Shown here: positions 8,045 to 15,751 of the stretch, piece by piece
Numbering within the stretch: position 1 is the first letter of the stretch
Layout of the letters: each line of letters starts with the position of its first letter
From: Streptomyces cyaneochromogenes
GTDB taxonomy: Bacteria > Actinomycetota > Actinomycetes > Streptomycetales > Streptomycetaceae
NCBI RefSeq assembly: GCF_003963535.1
Contig: NZ_CP034539.1
Coordinates: 9,362,001-9,426,000 of the forward strand
Direction: 5' to 3'
Length of the DNA: 64,000 nucleotides
The notes under the pieces: model-generated
The model's input: the letters and a program-made list of their open reading frames with translations, nothing else
What the model was told of the DNA's origin: nothing
Database searches by the model: none
Made by a program: the position numbers and the translations under genes

Positions 8045-9086
8045 GCCGTACGGGCAGCGGAGAGACGATGATCGGTCGGCGGTGCGCAGGCCCGCCTCCA
8101 TCAAGGACGTGGCCGCCGCCGCGGGGGTCAGCCCCACCACCGTCTCCCATGTCCTCAGCGGCAACCGGCCGGTCAACGAACAGACCGCCGCCCGCGTCCG
8201 CAGCGTCGTCAACCGGCTCGGATACGTCCCGGCCTCGCTGGCCCGCAGCCTTCAGGCCGGCTCCACCTCCGTCATCGGCCTGCTCATCCCGGACATCAGC
8301 AACGCCTTCTTCGCCGAGCTGGCCAAGGGCGCCGAGGACGCCGCCCACGACCTGGGGTACGGGCTGATCCTGTGCAACACCGAGTTCGACGCCGAGCGCG
8401 AGGACCGCTACCTCGGCATGATCCGCAGCCGGTTCGTCGACGGCATGGTGTACGCCTCCGGGTCCGCGCCGTCGCGTCGGCGGCTGGAGGCGCTGATGGG
8501 CAAGTTCCCCATCGCGCTCGCCGACGAGGAGGTCGACGGCCTCGAACGTGCCCTCATCGCCACCGCCGACCATGAGGCGGGCGGCCGGCTGGTCGGCGAG
8601 CATCTGCGGGAGCTCGGCCACCGCCGGGTGCTGATGCTGACCGGTCCGCGCGGGCTGCGCAGCGGCGTCGCACGCGCCACCGGCTTCGTGCGGGCCTTCG
8701 GCGGTCACGTCGTCGAACGCGTCGGTGACTTCAAGGAGGCTTCCGGCCACCGCCTGGTCGCCAAACTCCTCGAGGAGGGCGGCCTGGACTGCACGGCCGT
8801 CTTCGCGGCCAACGACCTGATGGCCTTCGGTGCCCTCGCCGCCCTCACCGAGGCCGGACTTTCGGTCCCCGGGGACATCTCCGTGGTCGGTTTCGACGAC
8901 ATCCGGGCCGCCTCTCAGATCAACCCGCCCCTGACCACCGTCCATCAGCCGGCCTACGACGTGGGCCGCACCGCCACCGCGCAGCTCCTCCAGTACGTCT
9001 CCCGGGGCGAGGTCCCGCCCGCATCCCGGCACACCCTCCCCGTCACCCTCAAGGTGCGCGGCAGCACGGCGCCCGCCGCCCGCTGA
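8034..9086 (+). CDS. LacI-family transcriptional regulator
   Basis: A 350-residue repressor. Residues about 22-70 form the LacI helix-turn-helix and hinge (SIKDVAAAAGVSPTTVSHVL, then ARSLQAGS). The rest is a periplasmic-binding-protein-like effector domain ending in the usual GFDDI and NPPLTTVHQ phrases. The ATG overlaps the amidohydrolase end by 11 nt, so it is translationally coupled. Likely targets are the CAAAACGTTTTG sites at 6647 and 10695 and the weaker one near 440; the effector is probably a nucleoside or a breakdown product. Position inside the operon predicts autoregulation. The match of regulator to site is inferred from proximity and family habit, not tested. Confidence 0.9.
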   Translation: MTREPYGQRRDDDRSAVRRPASIKDVAAAAGVSPTTVSHVLSGNRPVNEQTAARVRSVVNRLGYVPASLARSLQAGSTSVIGLLIPDISNAFFAELAKGAEDAAHDLGYGLILCNTEFDAEREDRYLGMIRSRFVDGMVYASGSAPSRRRLEALMGKFPIALADEEVDGLERALIATADHEAGGRLVGEHLRELGHRRVLMLTGPRGLRSGVARATGFVRAFGGHVVERVGDFKEASGHRLVAKLLEEGGLDCTAVFAANDLMAFGALAALTEAGLSVPGDISVVGFDDIRAASQINPPLTTVHQPAYDVGRTATAQLLQYVSRGEVPPASRHTLPVTLKVRGSTAPAAR

Positions 9087-9173
9087 CCCCTTCCGCCCAT
9101 CCCGCCCGTCCCGCAGGACGCGGTGTCGCACCACCCCTGTGCCCAAATCCCCCTTCCGAAAGGCGATTTCACC

Positions 9174-9923
9174 ATGCCCAGAGTCCTCGTCGTCGGCGAG
9201 TCCTGGTTCACGTACACGGTCCATCAGAAAGGCTTCGACGCCTTCCACACCGCGGAGTACACCGAGGGCGGCCACGTCTTCCTCGAGGCGCTGCGCTCGC
9301 GCGGGCACGAGGTGAAGTACGTCCCCGCGCACGAGATAGCCACCCGTGTCCCGGACTCTGCGGACGGCTTCGACGCCTACGACGTCGTGATCATCAGCGA
9401 CGTCGGAGCCAACAGCTTCCAGCTGCCGCCGCAGACCTTCGGCCACTCCATCCCCTGCCCCGACCGTACCGAGCTGGTCCGGGACTTCGTGGAACAGGGC
9501 GGCGGGGTGCTGATGATCGGCGGCTATCTGACCTTCAGCGGCATCGACGCCCGCGCACGCTGGGGGCGTACACCACTGGCCGACGCGCTGCCAGTGGTGA
9601 TGGTCGACCGGGACGACCGGGTGGAGCTCCCGGCCGGGGCCGTGGCCGAAGTGGTGGCCGATCACGCTGTCGTACGAGGGCTGGAGCGGCTGTGGCCCGC
9701 GCTGCTCGGACTCAACGAGGTCACCGTACGGCCGGAGGCGTCCTTGCTGGCCGAGTGCGCCGGGCATCCGCTGCTCGTCGTCGGCGGGCACGGCGCGGGC
9801 CGGTCGGCGGCGTTCACCTCCGATGTCGCACCCCACTGGGCCCCGCCGCCGTTCCTGGAATGGGAGGGCTATGCCGAGCTGTGGGACCGGCTGGTGCGCT
9901 GGCTCGCCGGAGCGGAGCTGTGA
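9174..9923 (+). CDS. Glutamine amidotransferase-like protein (PF07090-type)
   Basis: A 249-residue cytoplasmic protein with a class I glutamine-amidotransferase-like Rossmann fold: RVLVVGESW at the start, VVIISDVGANSF near 80, GGGVLMIGGYLTFSG near 117 and a late HPLLVVGGHGAGRS strand. It resembles the putative glutamine amidotransferase family found beside sugar and nucleoside catabolic genes in actinobacteria. I see no clear Cys-His-Glu triad in the usual places, so amidotransferase activity is doubtful and a ThuA-like or binding role is possible. The ATG follows GAAAGG. The stop overlaps the phosphorylase start (TGATG), so the two are made together. Confidence 0.7.
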   Translation: MPRVLVVGESWFTYTVHQKGFDAFHTAEYTEGGHVFLEALRSRGHEVKYVPAHEIATRVPDSADGFDAYDVVIISDVGANSFQLPPQTFGHSIPCPDRTELVRDFVEQGGGVLMIGGYLTFSGIDARARWGRTPLADALPVVMVDRDDRVELPAGAVAEVVADHAVVRGLERLWPALLGLNEVTVRPEASLLAECAGHPLLVVGGHGAGRSAAFTSDVAPHWAPPPFLEWEGYAELWDRLVRWLAGAEL

Positions 9924-10654
9924 TGCCCGCACACGGCACACCGCACATCGCCGCCGCGCCAGGCGACTTCGCCCCCCTCGTGCTGATGCCGGGTGACCCG
10001 CGCCGTGCGCGCCGGATCGCCGAGACGTTCCTGGAGGGCGCCCGGCTCGTCACCGACGTGCGCGGAATCTTCGGCTACACCGGCACCCATCAGGGCGAGC
10101 CCATGTCGGTCCTCGCCTCCGGCATGGGCATCCCGTCGGTGTCGATCTACGCGACCGAACTGCTGCGCCACTACGGCGTACGCAGGATCGCCCGGGTCGG
10201 TACGGCAGGCGCGATCCCGGCATCGGTTGCGCTGCGGGACGTGGTGATCGCCTCCGCCGCGCACACCGACTCGCAGGTCGGCCGGCTGCCGGACAGCGGC
10301 GTCACCCTCTCCCTGGCCCCGTCCCATCGGCTGCTGGGCGCCGCCGTTCGGGCCGCGGAACAGGAACAGCCGGACGGCGGGGGAGCCGTGCGCATCGGAC
10401 CGGTGTTCAGCACCGACCACTTCTACCTGGACAGGCCCGCCGTCTTCGACACGCTGGAACGCAGGGGCACCCTCGCCGTCGAGATGGAGGCCGCGGGGCT
10501 TTACGCCGTCGCCGCTGCCGAGGGCGGGGAGGCACTCGCCGTTCTGACCGCGACCGACCACCTCCGCACCGGTGAGCAGCTCACCGCCGCCGAACGGGAG
10601 ACGTGCTTCGCACGGGCCGTGCGCATCGCGGCCGACGCCCTGCTCGCCGACTGA
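9923..10654 (+). CDS. Purine nucleoside phosphorylase, DeoD/uridine phosphorylase family
   Basis: A 243-residue protein of the PNP_UDP_1 family, close to the usual length for DeoD. It has the N-terminal phosphate-binding LVLMPGDPRRAR, the SGMGIPSVSIY and RVGTAGAI phrases, and the ribose-binding VEMEAAGLYAV near the end. It would split nucleosides with phosphate into base and ribose-1-phosphate. The late ATDHLRTGE segment fits purine substrates (Asp at the base-binding position), giving a lean to purine over uridine. It overlaps the preceding gene by one nt and is the last gene of the first transcription unit; a short gap with an operator separates it from the importer genes. Confidence 0.85.
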   Translation: MPAHGTPHIAAAPGDFAPLVLMPGDPRRARRIAETFLEGARLVTDVRGIFGYTGTHQGEPMSVLASGMGIPSVSIYATELLRHYGVRRIARVGTAGAIPASVALRDVVIASAAHTDSQVGRLPDSGVTLSLAPSHRLLGAAVRAAEQEQPDGGGAVRIGPVFSTDHFYLDRPAVFDTLERRGTLAVEMEAAGLYAVAAAEGGEALAVLTATDHLRTGEQLTAAERETCFARAVRIAADALLAD

Positions 10655-10672
10655 ATTTCTTGCTTCAGAAAT
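10655..10672 (+). terminator. Weak hairpin after the phosphorylase gene
   Basis: ATTTCT-TGCTTC-AGAAAT directly follows the stop codon. The stem is only 6 bp and AU-rich, so it could slow rather than end transcription, leaving partial read-through into the importer genes. Confidence 0.3.
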
Positions 10673-10692
10673 CAAACGGAAACCGGACCTCG

Positions 10693-10722
10693 TAGCCAAA
10701 ACGTTTTGCACTTCTTAGTGTT
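10693..10722 (+). promoter_or_regulatory. Second LacI-type operator/promoter, importer operon
   Basis: CAAAACGTTTTG with outer match GC...GCA spans 10695-10710. A -10-like TAGTGT lies at 10717-10722 with the same 17-nt distance to a poor -35 (TAGCCA) as in the promoter at 6644. Unlike that promoter, the first gene starts 59 nt later with a normal ribosome site. The shared operator ties importer expression to the enzyme operon. Confidence 0.65.
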
Positions 10723-10780
10723 CAACGCAATCACTCACCCCTAACCGGCCCACACACGACACATGATCAGGAGAAGGCAG

Positions 10781-11875
10781 ATGAGGAATGGAAAGAGCGC
10801 CGCCGCGGCGCTGGTGGCGGGAATGCTCGTACTCGTCGCATGCGGTGGGTCGGACGGGGATTCCGGCTCCACGGGAGCCTCCGGCAAGCCCCGCGTCAAA
10901 CTGGTGATCAACGGCGGGCTGGGCGACAAGTCGTTCTTCGACTCCGCCCACGAGGGTCTGAAGCGCGCCGCGAAGGACCTCGGCTACGAGCTCAAGGTGG
11001 TGGAACTGGGCTCGGACCGCACCAAGTGGGAGCCCGGTTTCGAGGACGCGGCCGCGGCCGACGACTACGACATCCTCGCCGCCGGCACCTTCGACGTCAC
11101 CGACTACATCGGCGATCTCGCCCCCCAGTACCCGGACAAGAAGTTCTGGGTCTTCGACGCGCCCGTCGACTACAGCGGCAAGAACGGCACCTGCTCCAAC
11201 AAGTGCGAGAACGTGTACTCCGTGACCTTCAAGCAGAACGAGGGCGGATATCTCGCCGGATTCCTCGCCGAGAAGCTCATCGCCGCGAAATCCCTGAAGG
11301 GAGCCGAATCCCTGAACAAGGCCGGCGTCATGGGCGGTGTGAAGATTCCCCTCATCGAGGACTTCGTCGTCGGATTCAAGGCCGGATTCAAGGCGGCCGG
11401 CGGCAAGGACTCAAACGTCCTCGTGCAGTACGTCGGCGGCGACAAGCCCTTCGGTGACCCGGCCAAGGGCAAGGAGATCTCCAACGCCATGTACGGCCAG
11501 GGTGCCGCGCTGGTGTGGCCGGTCGCCGGGCTCTCCGGGCTCGGCACCTTCGAGTCCGCGGCCGCGGCGAAGCGCTACGCCTTCGGAGTCGACTCCGACC
11601 AGTACCAGACCCTCACCGACCCGGCGCAGAAGAACACCGTCGTCACCTCCATCCTCAAGAACGTCGGCAACGCCCTGTACAAGGCGGCGCAGGACGACCA
11701 GAAGGGTTCCCTGAAGTACGGCACCGTCGAGACCGTCGGCCTGGCCGAGGACGCCGTCGGCTACGTGAACGACGACCACTTCAAGGAGCTGGTGCCGGAG
11801 AAGATCCGTACCGAGCTGGAGGCGGCCGCCGACCAGGTGAAGTCCGGCTCCGTCAAGGTCCCCAGCGCCCTCTAG
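10781..11875 (+). CDS. BMP-family nucleoside-binding lipoprotein of ABC importer
   Basis: A 364-residue BMP/PnrA-type solute-binding lipoprotein. The ATG at 10781 follows AGGAGAAGG and gives a neat lipoprotein signal (MRNGKS, hydrophobic core, LVACGG with Cys at 21), so I prefer it to the ATG at 10763. The body has KLVINGGLGDKSFFDSA at the front, FKQNEGGYLAG in the middle and a VVWPVAG-like ligand segment, typical for purine nucleoside receptors of Gram-positive bacteria. It would capture nucleosides outside the membrane and deliver them to the two permeases encoded downstream. First gene of a four-gene importer operon under the operator at 10695. Confidence 0.88.
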   Translation: MRNGKSAAAALVAGMLVLVACGGSDGDSGSTGASGKPRVKLVINGGLGDKSFFDSAHEGLKRAAKDLGYELKVVELGSDRTKWEPGFEDAAAADDYDILAAGTFDVTDYIGDLAPQYPDKKFWVFDAPVDYSGKNGTCSNKCENVYSVTFKQNEGGYLAGFLAEKLIAAKSLKGAESLNKAGVMGGVKIPLIEDFVVGFKAGFKAAGGKDSNVLVQYVGGDKPFGDPAKGKEISNAMYGQGAALVWPVAGLSGLGTFESAAAAKRYAFGVDSDQYQTLTDPAQKNTVVTSILKNVGNALYKAAQDDQKGSLKYGTVETVGLAEDAVGYVNDDHFKELVPEKIRTELEAAADQVKSGSVKVPSAL

Positions 11876-11901
11876 CCGCCCGAACCGAAACGGTCCCGAC
11901 G

Positions 11902-13488
11902 ATGAACGAGTCATGGCACGCCGCAGGTCCGGCCGTCGCCGCCCGAGCGGTGACGAAGACCTACGGCAACGGGGTGCGCGCGGTCCGCGGCGTGGACCTG
12001 ACGGTCCCACCCGGTGAGATCCGGGCGGTGGTCGGTGAGAACGGCGCGGGCAAGTCCACGCTGATGAAGATGTTCTACGGCCTGGAGCAGCCCTCGTCCG
12101 GCGAGATCCTGATCGGCGGACGGCCGCGCACCCTGCGCGGCCCGGCCGCAGCGATCGCGCTCGGCGTGGGCATGGTGCACCAGAACCTCATGCTGGTGCC
12201 CTCCTTCACCGTCGCCCAGAACGTCGTCCTCGGCGTCGAACCCGGCCGCCGCGGCCTGGTCGACGCGAGGGCGGCGGTCGAGATCACCGCCCGGCTCGCC
12301 GAGGAGGCCGGACTCGCCGTCGACCCCAAGGCGCGCATCGACGAGGTGTCCGTCGGAATGCGCCAGCGCACCGAGATCCTCAAGGCCCTGCACCGCCGGG
12401 CGAAGGTGCTGATCCTGGACGAGCCGACCGCCGTACTCACCCCACAGGAGACCGAGGACCTCTTCGCCGCCGTACGACGGCTGCGCGACGGCGGGATGAC
12501 GGTGCTGTTCATCTCGCACAAGCTGCGCGAGGTACGGGAGATCAGCGACCAGGTGAGCGTGATGCGCGCCGGCTCCCTGGTGGGCACCGTCCCCACCGCC
12601 GACGCCACCGAGCGCTCCCTGGCCGCGATGATGGTCGGCCGCGACCTGTCCCTGGACGTCGACCGGGCCGCGGCCCGCCGGGGCGAAGTCACCCTCCGTG
12701 TACGGAAGTTGGGATACGAGGCGCCCACGGGTCAGTCGCTGCACCGCCTCTCCTTCGACGTCGCGGCCGGGGAGATCGTCGGAGTGGCCGGCATCGAGGG
12801 CAACGGCCAGAGTGAACTCGCCGAGATCTTGGCCGGGTTGCGCAGCCCCACCGCCGGCACGATCCACGTCGGCGGCACCGACACCGCCGGGCTCGGCGTC
12901 GCCGGTCACCGCAGGGCCGGCGTGGGATACGTCCCCGAGGACCGGTTGCACAACGGCGCCGCACTGGACGAGTCGATCGCCGACAACCTCGTCGTCGACC
13001 GCCACGACCGCCCCCCGCTCGCCCGCCGCGGAGTCCTGCATCCCAAGGCCGTGCGCGCCCACGCCGAGCGGCTCATCGACCAGTACGCGATCCGCACCCC
13101 CGACCCGTCCGTCCCCATGCGCGCACTGTCCGGCGGCAACGTGCAGAAGGTGATCGTCGCCCGCGAACTCTCCGCCGGACCACGGCTGTTGATCGCCTCC
13201 CAGGTCACCCGCGGGGTCGACATCGGCGCCATGCGCTTCATGTACGAGCGTCTCGTCGCCGCGCGGGACGACGGCGCCGCCGTCCTGCTGATCTCCGCCG
13301 ACCTGACCGAACTGCTCGCGCTCTCGGACCGGTTGCTGGTCCTCAAGGAGGGCCTGCTCGTCGGCCGCTTCGACGACACCGCCGGCCTGACCGAGAAGCA
13401 CGTCGGCCTCTACATGCTCGGCGTCGAACACCACGACGACAAGCACCTGACGGCAGGTCTCGCCGCCGGTGAGGAGCCCACCCCATGA
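11902..13488 (+). CDS. Nucleoside ABC importer ATPase, two fused ATP-binding domains
   Basis: A 528-residue ATPase of the RbsA/YufO layout with two nucleotide-binding domains in tandem. The first has a full Walker A (VGENGAGKSTL, about 43-53), signature VSVGMRQR and Walker B LILDEPTA. The second is degenerate in the way usual for this family: GIEGNGQSEL instead of Walker A, LSGGNVQK signature, and LLIASQVTRG in place of Walker B, lacking the catalytic Glu. Only the first site is expected to hydrolyse ATP. The ATG at 11902 has no strong ribosome site but is 26 nt after the lipoprotein stop. The last 4 nt overlap the first permease. Confidence 0.88.
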   Translation: MNESWHAAGPAVAARAVTKTYGNGVRAVRGVDLTVPPGEIRAVVGENGAGKSTLMKMFYGLEQPSSGEILIGGRPRTLRGPAAAIALGVGMVHQNLMLVPSFTVAQNVVLGVEPGRRGLVDARAAVEITARLAEEAGLAVDPKARIDEVSVGMRQRTEILKALHRRAKVLILDEPTAVLTPQETEDLFAAVRRLRDGGMTVLFISHKLREVREISDQVSVMRAGSLVGTVPTADATERSLAAMMVGRDLSLDVDRAAARRGEVTLRVRKLGYEAPTGQSLHRLSFDVAAGEIVGVAGIEGNGQSELAEILAGLRSPTAGTIHVGGTDTAGLGVAGHRRAGVGYVPEDRLHNGAALDESIADNLVVDRHDRPPLARRGVLHPKAVRAHAERLIDQYAIRTPDPSVPMRALSGGNVQKVIVARELSAGPRLLIASQVTRGVDIGAMRFMYERLVAARDDGAAVLLISADLTELLALSDRLLVLKEGLLVGRFDDTAGLTEKHVGLYMLGVEHHDDKHLTAGLAAGEEPTP

Positions 13489-14612
13489 CCAGCACCCTCA
13501 TCGAGACCGAGGACCGCCGGGAGTACCGGGCGACCCGGCGCCGCGGCCTGGCCGTCGACCTCAGCATGACCCTGGCCACCGTCCTCGCCGCCCTCGCCGT
13601 AGGCTTCCTAGTCATCCTCGCCACCGGCAAGGATCCGGTCGCGGCGTACGAGGCCCTGCTCACCGGGCCGCTGGAACGCTCCTTCCGGGTCGGCCGCTGG
13701 CTGGAGGACGCCACCACCCTCACTCTGCTCGGCCTGTCGGTCGCCATCCCCTTCCGCGCCCGGCAGATCAGCTTGGGCGCCGAAAGCCAGCTGTACGCCG
13801 GTGCCTTGGCGGCCGCCACCGTCGCCATCTTCCTCCCGCTGCCGCCGGTCGCCGCCGTCGTCGTCCCGCTCGTCGCCGCGGCCGCGGCAGGAGCGGGCAT
13901 GGGCTTCGTACCCGGATCCATGAAGGCGCGCCTCGGCGCCAACGAGATCGTGGCGACACTCATGCTCAACGCCATCGTCGTCCGCGTCTACGACTACCTG
14001 GTCAACGGCCCGTTGAAAGAGCCCGGCAGCAGCGCCGTGCACTCCGAGCGCGTCCAGCAGGACTCCGTGCTCACCCCGCTGACGGACTGGTTCGGCATCC
14101 CGTTGGGCCGCTCCAACGTCGGCCTCTTCCTGATGCTGCTCACCGCCGTCGCGCTGTGGCTGCTCATCACCCGCACCCCGCTCGGCTACCGCATCCGGAT
14201 GACCGGCGCCAACTCCGACTTCGCCGAGTACGGCGGCATCCGGGTGCCCCGCGCCATCGAGTGGAGCTTCGTCATCGGCGGCGCCGTCGCGGGCCTCGCC
14301 GGAGCCCATCTCGTCCAGGGCGTCTACGGCCGCCTCGAACCCGGCATGGCCGGAAGCCTCGCCTTCGAGGGGATCGTGGTGGCCCTGCTCGCCCGGAACA
14401 ACCCGCTGGTCGTCGTGATCGCCGGACTCTTCTACTCCTACCTGCGTGCCGGGGGAGACATCATGGAACAACAGACCGACGTCGGCACCGAGATCGTCGT
14501 CGTCATCCAGGCGGTCATCGTGCTCCTGGTCACCGCACAGGCCCTGCCGGACCTGCTCAAGCGGCGGATCGCCCGTAAGCAGGCGGCACAGAAGCAGGTG
14601 GGCGCCCGATGA
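13485..14612 (+). CDS. ABC importer permease 1 (nucleoside)
   Basis: A 375-residue membrane protein of the BPD_transp_2 family (YufP/branched-chain type) with about eight to nine hydrophobic helices. It contains FRARQISLGAESQLYAG, GSMKARLGANEIVATLMLN and FEGIVVALLARNNP, phrases typical of nucleoside permeases. ATGA overlaps with the ATPase gene upstream and with permease 2 downstream imply coupled translation of all three. It should pair with the product of the next gene to form the channel. Confidence 0.88.
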   Translation: MTSTLIETEDRREYRATRRRGLAVDLSMTLATVLAALAVGFLVILATGKDPVAAYEALLTGPLERSFRVGRWLEDATTLTLLGLSVAIPFRARQISLGAESQLYAGALAAATVAIFLPLPPVAAVVVPLVAAAAAGAGMGFVPGSMKARLGANEIVATLMLNAIVVRVYDYLVNGPLKEPGSSAVHSERVQQDSVLTPLTDWFGIPLGRSNVGLFLMLLTAVALWLLITRTPLGYRIRMTGANSDFAEYGGIRVPRAIEWSFVIGGAVAGLAGAHLVQGVYGRLEPGMAGSLAFEGIVVALLARNNPLVVVIAGLFYSYLRAGGDIMEQQTDVGTEIVVVIQAVIVLLVTAQALPDLLKRRIARKQAAQKQVGAR

Positions 14613-15544
14613 GTTCCGTATTCGACGTCGTCTTCAGCAGTGCCTTCCTGGCGGCCGCGCTGCGAGTCGCCACGCCGTACCTGCTCGCCGCCTTCGGCGG
14701 ACTGGTCGCCGAACGCGCCGGCATCAGCAACATCGCCCTGGAGGGCCAGATGCTGGCCGCCGCCTGCACGGGCGCGCTGGTCGCCGGCTACAGCGGCTCC
14801 GTTGCCCTGGGAGCCCTGAGCGGGATCGCCGTGGCCACCCTCCTCGGCCTGCTGCTCGCCGCGCTGCGCCTGGAACTCGGAGCCGACGCGATCATCGCGG
14901 GCATCGGCCTCAACCTCCTCGCCTCCGGTGCCACCGCCTACGCCGTCTACACCCTCCTGGACGACAAGGGCGGCACCTCCGGCCTCGACAGCGGCACCCT
15001 GCCGACCGTCCCCCTGCCCGGCATCGAGAGCATCCCGGTACTCGGGGACGTGCTCAGCGGCCAGAACCTGATCACCTGGCTGGCCTTCCTGACCGCGCCG
15101 TTCGTCGCCTGGCTGTTCTACCGCACGACCTTCGGCTTCCACCTGCGCGCGGTGGGGGAGATGCCGGACGCCGCCGCGTCGGTCGGCATCCCGGTACGAC
15201 GCGTCCAGTACGCCGGACTCGCCCTCAGCGGCGCGCTCGCCGGACTCGCCGGGGTCTTCCTCAGCATGGGTTATGTGTCCTTCTTCGTACGGGACATGAC
15301 GGCCGGCCGCGGCTTCATCGCCCTCGCGGCGGTCTTCCTCGGCGGCCTGCGCCCCTGGGGCGTCTTCCTCGCCGCCCTCGGCTTCGGCGCGGCGGAGGCC
15401 CTGGCCGTACAGCTCGGCACCCTCGACGTGCCGCCCCAGCTGGTGTCGACGATCCCGTACGCCATGACGCTCGTCGCACTCGCGCTGTACGCATGGCGCC
15501 GCAAACGCCGGGGCGTGGGGGAGGCGACTCCGGCCTCGCTCTGA
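14609..15544 (+). CDS. ABC importer permease 2 (nucleoside)
   Basis: A 311-residue permease of the YufQ type with about eight helices. It shows the family phrases ERAGISNIALEGQMLA near the start, LGADAIIAGIGLNLLA mid-protein and TAGRGFIALAAVFLGG near the end. It starts 4 nt inside permease 1 and ends the importer operon; 207 nt later lies the convergent GH31 gene. No clear terminator is visible between the two convergent genes. Confidence 0.88.
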   Translation: MSSVFDVVFSSAFLAAALRVATPYLLAAFGGLVAERAGISNIALEGQMLAAACTGALVAGYSGSVALGALSGIAVATLLGLLLAALRLELGADAIIAGIGLNLLASGATAYAVYTLLDDKGGTSGLDSGTLPTVPLPGIESIPVLGDVLSGQNLITWLAFLTAPFVAWLFYRTTFGFHLRAVGEMPDAAASVGIPVRRVQYAGLALSGALAGLAGVFLSMGYVSFFVRDMTAGRGFIALAAVFLGGLRPWGVFLAALGFGAAEALAVQLGTLDVPPQLVSTIPYAMTLVALALYAWRRKRRGVGEATPASL

Positions 15545-15751
15545 CAGCTGTGGCAGTCGCTCACGAAGACACGGTTGGGTCGTGCGGCGCGAGTGCCGCT
15601 TCGTCCGCCGTGCGCAGCTCAGCCCTGCCGCAAAGCACTTGCGCAGCGTGACCCGGTCCGGCGCGAGCGCGGTCGTGTCACCCCCAGGGGTATGCGGAGG
15701 CGGCGGGCGCATGGTCCTCGCGGCGATCAGCAGGCCTACGGCCAAAGGAGG

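Noticed and set aside
7923..9941. 672-codon minus-strand frame across the regulator and amidotransferase-like genes
   Set aside because: Shadow of two well-supported plus-strand genes.
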